Source: Hellea sp964576765 (GTDB taxonomy: Bacteria; Pseudomonadota; Alphaproteobacteria; Caulobacterales; Maricaulaceae). Taken from it: a DNA stretch of 8,661 nt. Positions 1 to 6,295 of the stretch are shown here, piece by piece. Each line of letters opens with the position of its first letter. The stretch's first letter is position 1. The position numbers were made by a program, and so were the translations under genes. The stretch is taken from NCBI GenBank assembly GCA_964576765.1, contig CAZNWH010000090.1, positions 1-8,661 of the forward strand, written 5' to 3'. Below the pieces are notes generated by a model. The model was not told where the DNA came from. It saw nothing but the letters and a program-made list of their open reading frames with translations, and did no database searches.

Positions 1-1
1 A

Positions 2-70
2 CAACCGGTTCAGGCTCAACCTATCCATGCTCAGCAACAGCAATTGCAGCAGGCTTATAATCAAGGTTAG
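2..70 (+). CDS. C-terminal end of a Gln/Pro-rich protein (partial)
   Basis: Only the last 22 codons and a TAG stop are inside the window; the start lies beyond the left edge. The readable tail begins QPVQAQPIHAQQQQ and ends AYNQG, so it is low-complexity and rich in Gln, Ala and Pro. Such a tail is probably disordered. Its composition recalls the linker of the GYF_2 protein at 6296-7003, which contains QAVQPLAQAQTPVQ, so a relationship is possible but not shown. The gene converges on argS, with 22 bases between the two stop codons and no recognisable terminator hairpin between them. No function can be assigned from this fragment. The reading frame is open to the edge and the composition is protein-like, but a chance open frame of this length cannot be excluded. 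Confidence 0.5.
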   Translation, partial: QPVQAQPIHAQQQQLQQAYNQG

Positions 71-92
71 TTTATTTTCGTATTGATGCGAA

Positions 93-1871
93 TTACATCC
101 GATCTGGTGCCTCTATACCAAGGATGTAAAGCCCATGTTCTAATTGACGCAATGTAGTTTGAGCCAATGTGAGCCTTGAGGCCTTTACATCTGCAGGCGT
201 ATCTCCTGCCAAAATAGGGCAATCCGTATAAAACCTAGAAAAAGCTTGCGCCAAGCGAAAGACGTGATCGCATAATAGGTGCGGTGCATATTTATCTGTC
301 GCGGTTTTCAAAGCCCTGTCAAAACTATCGAGCGCTAAAACCAAGCCTATCTCGGATGGAGCCTCTGCCTTTATCTGTCCGCCGCTAACATTTTGATCCG
401 CCGCTTTCCGCAGGATCGATTTTATTCTCACGGCCGCATATAGAAGATAAGGCCCCGTTTTACCTTCAAAGGCCGTAAAGCGTTCAGGGTCAAAAACATA
501 ATTAGTCATGCGTTGATTTTGAAGATCAGCAAATTTTAAGGCAGCTACCCCGACTTTATTAGCTATATCAGAGCGTTCTTCGGCGGGGAAGTCTGCCCCA
601 ATGCCCGCTTCGGAGAGACGTTTATCCGCCGCCTCTCGCATCATACTCATGAGGTCTTCAAGGCGTAAGACCCCGCCCTCACGGGTTTTAAACGGCTTTC
701 CATCTTTCCCGTTCATGGTGCCAAAGCCAAGATGGCTAAGCTGGTCACGTTTATACCAATTGGCTTTTACCGCGGCCCGGAAGACTTGTTCAAAATGCAG
801 GGCTTGGCGCTGATCAACGACATAGAGAATAAGATCAGGGTTTATCTCTGATTTACGGTCAATCAGTGTAGCCAAGTCCGTCGTATGGTATAAGACGGCT
901 CCGCTAGAAGCGAGAAGCATAACGGGCGGCGTATCTTTTTTCTCGTCTTCGGTATCAACCCGAATAATTAACGCACCCTGATCTTCTTCAGTAATGCCTT
1001 GCGCCTTTAGGTCTTCAATCATCCCGGGGATCAACGGATCAACTGCCGCTTCACCTTTCCAAAGGTCAAATTCAACCCCAAGCGCGCCATAGCCTTTTTT
1101 TAATGCCTTGACAGATTCGGCAATAAAATGATCGAGTAGTGCGCGGTAACCAGCGCGTCCGGCTTGTAATTCCGCCGTAGCTTGGCGAGAGCGGTCCATA
1201 CGCGCAGAATCAGATTTGGCTTTATTACTCGCCGCAGGATAAAGCCGGGCGAGATCATTCATATCCACGGGAGACTCTTCTGGAAAACCATCCGTTTTGT
1301 TGTCGTCAAAATAGGGTAAATCCGGCTGTTCATCATTGAGCTCTGTAATCAGGTGTCCCATTTGAAGCCCCCAATCCCCCAAGTGAACATCGCCAATAAC
1401 TTTGTGACCTTGAAACCTTAAAAGCCGTTTGAGACATTCGCCAATAACGGCAGAACGCAAATGTCCGACATGCATGGGCTTGGCAACATTCGCCCCCCCA
1501 TAATCAATAATAATGGTTTGAGTAGCAACCTCTGTGGCCCCGACTTTATCATCTTGGGAAAGCTCAAAGCCCCGTTGTGTTACAGATACAGGGCTAGGAC
1601 GAATATTGATAAACCCCGGGCCAGCAATCTCCATCTCGGCAATCGCCGGATGTCCTTCTAATTTAGCCACGATTTGTTGGGCTATATCGCGGGGGTTAGT
1701 TTTCTCACCCTTTTTCTTAAGAATACCAGCCGCTGCCATAGCGCCATTACATTGAAAAGGCGCTAAATCCGGACGGTCAGATTCGCGTGTTATGCCTATT
1801 GCCGGAGGAAAGCCAAGATCAGAAAAAGCTGCACAGCTGGCTGTGTTAAGCGTTTCAAGGATAGATGGCAT
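93..1871 (-). CDS. argS: Arginyl-tRNA synthetase (ArgRS)
   Basis: Cytoplasmic class I aminoacyl-tRNA synthetase that joins L-arginine to tRNA-Arg using ATP. With the chosen start the protein is 592 residues, normal for bacterial ArgRS. The N-terminal tRNA-recognition domain occupies about 1-95. The HIGH-type signature reads HVGH at 134-137 within GGANVAKPMHVGHLRS, followed by GDWGLQMG at 165-172. As in most ArgRS the KMSKS loop is degenerate; the family's KFKTR-type segment is PFKTREGG at 393-400. The DALR anticodon-binding domain fills the C terminus, with GKTGPYLLYA starting near 470 and FSRFYTDCP near 544. The start at 1871 (MPSILETLN) is preferred because family members begin about there and it lies 4 bases past the upstream lipoprotein stop. 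An in-frame ATG at 1913 would add 14 unconserved residues and overlap that gene. Ribosome-binding signals are weak for both. Probably co-transcribed with the lipoprotein gene. Confidence 0.97.
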   Translation of the reverse strand: MPSILETLNTASCAAFSDLGFPPAIGITRESDRPDLAPFQCNGAMAAAGILKKKGEKTNPRDIAQQIVAKLEGHPAIAEMEIAGPGFINIRPSPVSVTQRGFELSQDDKVGATEVATQTIIIDYGGANVAKPMHVGHLRSAVIGECLKRLLRFQGHKVIGDVHLGDWGLQMGHLITELNDEQPDLPYFDDNKTDGFPEESPVDMNDLARLYPAASNKAKSDSARMDRSRQATAELQAGRAGYRALLDHFIAESVKALKKGYGALGVEFDLWKGEAAVDPLIPGMIEDLKAQGITEEDQGALIIRVDTEDEKKDTPPVMLLASSGAVLYHTTDLATLIDRKSEINPDLILYVVDQRQALHFEQVFRAAVKANWYKRDQLSHLGFGTMNGKDGKPFKTREGGVLRLEDLMSMMREAADKRLSEAGIGADFPAEERSDIANKVGVAALKFADLQNQRMTNYVFDPERFTAFEGKTGPYLLYAAVRIKSILRKAADQNVSGGQIKAEAPSEIGLVLALDSFDRALKTATDKYAPHLLCDHVFRLAQAFSRFYTDCPILAGDTPADVKASRLTLAQTTLRQLEHGLYILGIEAPDRM

Positions 1872-1875
1872 GGCT

Positions 1876-2463
1876 CTAACGCTGCCCCGCAGAAACACGG
1901 AACCGTTTACCATCGGCGTTAAAAGCGCGTTGTTCTGGCGTCAGTTCAAATCCAACTATAATTTCAAAGTTTTCTCCAGATGTTCCTTCTGTCGCTCGAG
2001 GAATCACAATTTTATCAACGCGTTCCGTTACGCTCACGCGGTCTTTACCGGCCGGAAACGTCACTTGAATAGGGAAAGTTTGCTTATTGATAACGTCTAT
2101 ATTTTTGCGCGTGACGGCAACAAAGTACTCATAGACAGCTGAGTTTTGCTCAGATGCTGCAGGGCCTCGCCCAAAACTCATATCAAGTTCAAGATTGCCT
2201 TCAATAGGTTCAGTACCGTAATAACGGCACAGACTTCTGACTTTGGCAATCTCGCCTGTAAACCCAACATTTGCGAATCTTTGGCCTCCATCTCGAAATT
2301 CGACAATACGTGAAGCATCATATAAAGCAAAAGCTCTGGGGCAGGGTCCCGGGTTAGATTTTGCCGCCTCGCCAACTTGAAGTATTTCTTTTGTACTCTT
2401 ACAGCCTCCCAGACTTAAGAGAGCCACCATCGCTAAAGCTGGTAATAATTTAAAAACTCGCAT
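1876..2463 (-). CDS. Predicted lipoprotein of unknown function, upstream of argS
   Basis: A 195-residue protein with a clear lipoprotein signal: Arg2 and Lys5, a hydrophobic stretch PALAMVALLSL, then the lipobox LGGC with Cys21 as the lipidation site. The mature protein should be anchored on the periplasmic face of the inner or outer membrane. The rest has no membrane segment. It includes two further cysteines in GPCPRAF and SLCRYYG, a YFVAVTR segment, and a C-terminal NFEIIVGFELTPEQ. From memory this matches a conserved alphaproteobacterial family without known function; I cannot name a Pfam entry. The start at 2463 is chosen because AGGA sits 5 bases upstream and the signal peptide then begins MRVFKLL. 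An alternative ATG at 2484 adds 7 residues and also has an AGG, but about 11 bases away. The stop lies 4 bases before argS, suggesting one transcript. It is divergent from ispH. Confidence 0.85.
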   Translation of the reverse strand: MRVFKLLPALAMVALLSLGGCKSTKEILQVGEAAKSNPGPCPRAFALYDASRIVEFRDGGQRFANVGFTGEIAKVRSLCRYYGTEPIEGNLELDMSFGRGPAASEQNSAVYEYFVAVTRKNIDVINKQTFPIQVTFPAGKDRVSVTERVDKIVIPRATEGTSGENFEIIVGFELTPEQRAFNADGKRFRVSAGQR

Positions 2464-2510
2464 ATCAGTCCTGAATTTCGTCATATTTATTCTTACCTGG
2501 CTATAGCTTG

Positions 2511-2526
2511 GCAGAAACGGTTCTGC
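2511..2526. promoter_or_regulatory. Near-palindrome in the lipoprotein/ispH divergent region
   Basis: GCAGAAACGGTTCTGC has perfect 6-base arms (GCAGAA/TTCTGC) around ACGG and is palindromic at 14 of 16 positions. It lies between two divergent genes, 48 bases from the lipoprotein start and 73 from ispH. On the minus strand a weak promoter-like pair, TTAGCA and TATAGC separated by 18 bases, brackets it, so an operator is plausible. It could also be a short RNA hairpin or chance. No regulator is identified. Confidence 0.3.
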
Positions 2527-2598
2527 TAAGTCTTAGACAGATATCAACGCCATCGCAACGCTCAAGATGACAAGAAATCGGCGTATGAGGAGAATTTA

Positions 2599-3567
2599 AT
2601 GTCCACCATTCCGGCCAATGACGGACGCGCTAAAAAAACGGTTTTACTCGCCGCCCCACGCGGGTTTTGCGCTGGCGTAGATCGCGCTATACAAATCGTC
2701 GAAAAATCTATCGAAAAATATGGCGCACCCGTTTATGTACGCCATGAAATTGTCCATAATCGACATGTCGTTAACCGACTTGAAAACCTTGGCGCCATTT
2801 TTGTCGATGAGCTTGACGAATGTCCGGATGATCGTCCGGTAGTTTTTTCGGCGCACGGCGTGCCCAAATCAGTGCCCTTAGCAGCGCAAGCGCGCAATCT
2901 AACATTTTTAGATGCGACCTGTCCGCTTGTCTCAAAAGTACATGTGGAAGCTGAAAAACATGCCTCAGCCGGGCATCACATTCTGCTTATTGGCCATGCC
3001 GGTCATCCTGAAGTTATCGGCACTATGGGGCAACTTCCGAAGGGACAAATTAGCCTTATAGAAACAGAGCAAGACGCCCGTGATTTTACCCCTAAAGACC
3101 CTAAGAACCTCGCTTTGGTCACTCAAACGACACTATCTGTTGATGATACGACGGATATGATTGAGGTCTTAAAATCGCGGTTCCCCAATATAGCCCTCCC
3201 CTATAAGGAAGATATTTGTTACGCTACGACCAATCGTCAAGCTGCTGTAAAAGCCATTGCAGAACGTTGCGACCTACTCTTAGTTATTGGATCTGTTAGC
3301 TCGTCAAATTCTAAACGACTGGTTGAAGTTGGCGATAAGGCCGGAGCCGGCAATGCTATGCTTATTTCTAGCGCGGAAAGTATTGATTGGAATAGTGTTG
3401 AACACGCCAAGACGATTGGCCTTTCAGCCGGGGCTAGCGCTCCTGAATATTTAACGGATGGCGTTATTGCTGCTCTAAGATCGCGCTATGACATCGATAT
3501 GCAGGAAGTTGAAGTCACAAAGGAAAAGGTTGTTTTTCGGCTGCCTCGACCACTCTTAAGTGCCTAA
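2599..3567 (+). CDS. ispH: 4-hydroxy-3-methylbut-2-enyl diphosphate reductase
   Basis: Cytoplasmic iron-sulfur enzyme for the last step of the MEP (non-mevalonate) isoprenoid pathway, reducing HMBPP to IPP and DMAPP. At 322 residues it matches the family (E. coli 316). The three cluster-binding cysteines are Cys24 in GFCAGV, Cys108 in DATCPL and Cys207 in DICYAT. Substrate-binding residues are also present: His53 in EIVHN, His86 in FSAHGV, His136 and Glu138 in GHAGHPE, the TQTTLS segment at 175-180, Asn237 in SSSNSKRL, and Ser280 in SAGASAPE. A strong Shine-Dalgarno AGGAG (2588-2592) lies 6 bases before the ATG. rnhA follows after 4 bases, so the two are co-transcribed. In many alphaproteobacteria I know of, thrB sits between ispH and rnhA; here it does not. 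No oddity in the protein itself. Confidence 0.98.
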   Translation: MSTIPANDGRAKKTVLLAAPRGFCAGVDRAIQIVEKSIEKYGAPVYVRHEIVHNRHVVNRLENLGAIFVDELDECPDDRPVVFSAHGVPKSVPLAAQARNLTFLDATCPLVSKVHVEAEKHASAGHHILLIGHAGHPEVIGTMGQLPKGQISLIETEQDARDFTPKDPKNLALVTQTTLSVDDTTDMIEVLKSRFPNIALPYKEDICYATTNRQAAVKAIAERCDLLLVIGSVSSSNSKRLVEVGDKAGAGNAMLISSAESIDWNSVEHAKTIGLSAGASAPEYLTDGVIAALRSRYDIDMQEVEVTKEKVVFRLPRPLLSA

Positions 3568-3571
3568 TCTG

Positions 3572-4027
3572 ATGGCACCCAACAAGGTAGATACTCTTAT
3601 CATATATACTGATGGTGCATGTTCGGGAAATCCTGGGCCTGGCGGGTGGGGGGTTTTCATGCAATTTGGCGAGCATGAAAAAACCCTCAAAGGCGGGGAA
3701 AAAAACACAACAAATAATCGTATGGAGCTGACAGCTGCTATCAAAGCCTTAGAGGCCATCAAACCTAACTTTCAAGGGCAGGCCATTCTGTGGACAGACA
3801 GTACCTATGTCATGAAAGGGATAACGGAATGGATACATGGGTGGAAAAAACGGGGTTGGAAAAAATCTGACAAGAAGCCCGTTATTAATGTAGATCTCTG
3901 GAAAACTTTAGACCAATTGAATTCTGAACGTGAGGTCACATGGAAATGGGTCAAAGGCCATGCAGGTATAGAGGGCAATGAACGCGCAGATGAACTTGCG
4001 CGCGAAGGTATACCTAAACTCTCATAA
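3572..4027 (+). CDS. rnhA: Ribonuclease HI
   Basis: Cytoplasmic endonuclease that cuts the RNA strand of RNA:DNA hybrids, removing R-loops and primer RNA. With the ATG start it has 151 residues, close to E. coli RNase HI (155). All catalytic residues are present: Asp14 in YTDGACSGNPGPGGWG, Glu52 in NNRMEL, Asp76 in LWTDS, and Asp140 in GNERADELA, with the helper His130 in VKGHAG. A basic segment rich in Lys, Arg and Trp at about 91-102 matches the substrate-binding 'basic protrusion' of the E. coli enzyme. The ATG at 3572 is 4 bases after the ispH stop. An in-frame GTG at 3560 would overlap ispH by 8 bases and add 4 residues. Neither start has a good Shine-Dalgarno, so translational coupling to ispH is likely. 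Confidence 0.97.
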   Translation: MAPNKVDTLIIYTDGACSGNPGPGGWGVFMQFGEHEKTLKGGEKNTTNNRMELTAAIKALEAIKPNFQGQAILWTDSTYVMKGITEWIHGWKKRGWKKSDKKPVINVDLWKTLDQLNSEREVTWKWVKGHAGIEGNERADELAREGIPKLS

Positions 4028-4071
4028 GGTAACAATTTGGTAATTATAACGTCAATGGCGAGAGAGTGTAA

Positions 4072-4097
4072 AGCCTTGCCCCTCAGAGGTGCAAGCT
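4072..4097 (+). promoter_or_regulatory. Imperfect hairpin in the leader before the membrane protein
   Basis: In the 107-base gap between rnhA and the next gene, AGC-C-TTGC-C-CCT pairs with AGG-T-GCAA-GCT around a CAG loop, giving 10 base pairs with one bulge and one mismatch. No T-run follows on either strand, so it does not look like a standard intrinsic terminator. It ends 37 bases before the next start and could be a leader structure or a processing site. TATAAC at 4045-4050 is a possible -10 element but has no convincing -35. Nothing else recognisable lies in this gap. Confidence 0.3.
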
Positions 4098-4134
4098 CTG
4101 TTATGAAACTGAAAATACAGCCAAATTTAACTTT

Positions 4135-5526
4135 ATGGGCAAGAAACAACGAATAATTACAGCAAATGACAATTTACCAGACATTCCGATCACTCATACT
4201 GCGCGGCCATTTGAAGGGCGTCCGAACCCCCGAATCGACACATCTGCTGATCTGCTTCACTCTCAAACATCTGCTTCCGACAAGCCCAAAACACAGAGCA
4301 ATAGCCTGAAAATAACATTTTTAGTTTGGATAAGCTGTCTCGGTTTTTTCCTGAGCGTCTTTATTACACAGGGTAGCAGTTTTGAAATAAAAGCATTTTC
4401 ATCAATCGCACTATTATGGACCGGTCTTTGGACAAGTTATGTCGCTGCCGACCATAGGCGGTGGCGTTTAAGCGAAATCTCAATCATCACAGCGATTATG
4501 GGGCTCATGGGATCAATATCACAAGGATTACAATATCTCGGTGTAACCCTAACGCTTTTTGATAATATCTTTATGATGAGTATTCTCGCCTTGATGTTTG
4601 GATATTTCATGAAGTCACGCATGGCAATTCTGGCCTCAATATTAGCCACCCTTTTATGGGCTACTATGAGTTTTGCAGGGATAATCCCCTTTAATAGCCT
4701 GATTGTCTTATTTCCAATATTAACCCTTGCGCAAATTTATACCAGCACACGCATAGCCTCAAAAATTGCCCTTGGCCTTGCTTTGTTTACAGGATATTTG
4801 ACTTTGACCGGTTTCCTTCTAAGCCTCTGGGTGAGCAATGTCCTGCCCTTAACCTATGCCTCTTCACTCCTTTTCATAATTGGAGTCGCTCATCACAGAT
4901 CCGGTAAAGCCGCTGAAGACAGAAATATTGCAGGAAGCCATCTGCATATCTATTGCGGCTGGGTAGTGGCGGTTATCGGTGCTATTATCTTTCAGCATTT
5001 CTGGCTTGAGCCTAATGCCGCCGTATCAAGTTCTGCCATATTAAGCCCCGCTAGCTTTACCATCTGGAAAATAATTATTGGGCTTTCAATACTGACAATC
5101 TTCATCAGTGGCATCATTCGGTTTAAATATACCCAAATTACCCTAATTGGAATATTCTTGCTGACGGTTTGCTCTGCCTTAATTCCTATGATGATGTGGT
5201 TGCCAAATCTCCCTGAAGTAATCTCGTCTGAAGTTCCCGGCATGAACGCTATTCCGGCCTTCGGCATTATGATCGGGGCCGGCATTAGTGCAATCGCTAT
5301 AGGGATGACTTTAAATGGAATGCGTAGACATTCTACAACCATGATAGGATTAGGGCTCATGGTCTTAATAACCCAAGCTTATTTATTATTGAGTCCGGAT
5401 TTAATGAGTGTTGATAATATCATCATTTTCGGCACAGCTTTTATTTCAGCGCTCGCCATAAGCGGAGCTATTGCCGGCAATAGTTTAGCCTTCCAAGCGC
5501 CGCCGCCTCGTCTAAAGGCCGCTTAA
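4135..5526 (+). CDS. Integral membrane protein of unknown function, about 14 TM segments
   Basis: A 463-residue protein with a hydrophilic N-terminal tail (about 1-57, rich in Pro, Ser, Thr and basic residues) followed by almost continuous hydrophobic segments. I count about 14, near 59-79, 87-105, 114-136, 140-159, 162-182, 184-204, 207-233, 236-252, 270-290, 306-329, 333-357, 371-394, 400-420 and 426-447. Loops are short and I see no enzymatic motif. The organisation of segments 3-6 faintly recalls DUF2157-type membrane proteins, but that is a weak impression. The ATG at 4135 has no visible Shine-Dalgarno and no in-frame Met nearby, so the start is reasonable but not certain. It follows rnhA by 107 bases and may have its own promoter. 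Its TAA overlaps the rhomboid stop on the other strand. Confidence 0.85.
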   Translation: MGKKQRIITANDNLPDIPITHTARPFEGRPNPRIDTSADLLHSQTSASDKPKTQSNSLKITFLVWISCLGFFLSVFITQGSSFEIKAFSSIALLWTGLWTSYVAADHRRWRLSEISIITAIMGLMGSISQGLQYLGVTLTLFDNIFMMSILALMFGYFMKSRMAILASILATLLWATMSFAGIIPFNSLIVLFPILTLAQIYTSTRIASKIALGLALFTGYLTLTGFLLSLWVSNVLPLTYASSLLFIIGVAHHRSGKAAEDRNIAGSHLHIYCGWVVAVIGAIIFQHFWLEPNAAVSSSAILSPASFTIWKIIIGLSILTIFISGIIRFKYTQITLIGIFLLTVCSALIPMMMWLPNLPEVISSEVPGMNAIPAFGIMIGAGISAIAIGMTLNGMRRHSTTMIGLGLMVLITQAYLLLSPDLMSVDNIIIFGTAFISALAISGAIAGNSLAFQAPPPRLKAA

Positions 5527-6197
5527 TTTATTCCCAACTGCGTGGATTTTGCCCGTACAAATATCGGCGCTAAAATCATACCACCAATATAGCCTCCGAT
5601 GTGAGCGGCCCAAGCGAGTTTAATTCCCAAAAGCGGTTCTGCGAAAACCATAACGATATTAATCACTGACCAGCCCAGCCCGAATTGAAGCATTTTATCG
5701 CGTCCGCCTATGGCCCAACCTGTCGTCGCAAAAAGCGCAGAAGCGCCTCCCGACGCGCCAATAGCGGCTGTATTTCCTGCGTTGCTAAGCGACCACCAGC
5801 CCCATTGAAATATGCCGCCGACTAATACGCCAGCTAGAAAGATGAGAAAAAACTTTACGTCACCATTTTCTTTTTGCCGCTTTTGACGTTGCAAAAATTT
5901 AATACCCCGAATAGTCGCTATGCCAAAAATAATGATCATGGCTGAGTTCATTAAAACATGTCCCCAACTCCCATGAAGAAAGCCATGTCCAATTATACTA
6001 ACGCCATGGGTCAGCCCTGAGATTTCTGGAGTTGTTGTGCTCAGCGGTCTTAACATCCCGAAAACTGCAACATAATGTTCGATAGTTCGCGGGATAAAAA
6101 AAATCAAAACGTGAATGACTATCAACACACCGGCCAAATAGCCAGGCGTTTTCTCGCCAAAATTAAACATCGGTTCACGAGCGCGGTTTTGAGTCAT
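5523..6197 (-). CDS. Rhomboid-family intramembrane serine protease
   Basis: A 224-residue inner-membrane protein of the rhomboid superfamily, which cleaves other proteins within or near their membrane segments. The Ser-His dyad is intact: Ser149 in GASGGASALFA and His199 in AHIGGYIGG. The upstream HGFLHGSWGHVLMN segment supplies His71, His75, His80 and Asn84, matching the HxxxH...HxxxN region of the family in TM2. About six membrane segments are predicted, near 19-36, 66-93, 115-135, 147-163, 167-189 and 195-215. A short charged loop (RQKRQKENGD) separates TM2 and TM3. The size fits a minimal bacterial six-segment rhomboid without extra domains. The start at 6197 has AAGG about 11 bases upstream; an internal ATG at 6170 lacks any site. 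Substrates are unknown and the neighbours give no clue. It converges on the polytopic protein gene and diverges from the GYF_2 protein gene, with a 98-base region between the starts. Confidence 0.93.
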   Translation of the reverse strand: MTQNRAREPMFNFGEKTPGYLAGVLIVIHVLIFFIPRTIEHYVAVFGMLRPLSTTTPEISGLTHGVSIIGHGFLHGSWGHVLMNSAMIIIFGIATIRGIKFLQRQKRQKENGDVKFFLIFLAGVLVGGIFQWGWWSLSNAGNTAAIGASGGASALFATTGWAIGGRDKMLQFGLGWSVINIVMVFAEPLLGIKLAWAAHIGGYIGGMILAPIFVRAKSTQLGIN

Positions 6198-6284
6198 AAA
6201 TTGGCTTACCTTGTTTCTAATGATTGAAAAAGATCAAAATCCACACTTTCGATTTTTACAGAATCGCCTGCATATATTCCGGAA

Positions 6285-6288
6285 AGGA
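6285..6288 (+). promoter_or_regulatory. Shine-Dalgarno fixing the GYF_2 protein start
   Basis: AGGA within GGAAAGGAAACACTA lies 7 bases before the ATG at 6296. It is the reason for preferring this start over the longer in-frame ATG at 6224, which has no such site and would add residues ahead of the GYF_2 domain with no family counterpart. Confidence 0.7.
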
Positions 6289-6295
6289 AACACTA

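Noticed and set aside
71..92. Terminator between the left-edge gene and argS
   Set aside because: The 22 bases are T-rich but contain no inverted repeat able to form a stem.
601..813. Open frame on the + strand inside argS
   Set aside because: It lies wholly opposite argS, has no ribosome-binding site, and its Arg/Ser-rich translation looks like antisense of a real gene.
1792..2142. 116-codon open frame on the + strand across the argS/lipoprotein junction
   Set aside because: Both minus-strand genes are well supported by motifs; this frame shows no recognisable family and covers their junction by chance.
3805..4149. Minus-strand open frame over rnhA and the following gap
   Set aside because: It is antisense to rnhA, whose catalytic residues are complete, and its translation has no domain-like features.
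4992..5360. Minus-strand 122-codon frame inside the membrane protein gene
   Set aside because: Antisense of hydrophobic codons often stays open and hydrophobic; no start signal or motif supports it.
6250..6266. CGATT/AATCG inverted repeat upstream of the GYF_2 protein gene
   Set aside because: Only 5 base pairs with a 7-base loop in AT-rich sequence; likely chance. A GAATC (GANTC methylation-type) site overlaps it but such sites are frequent.
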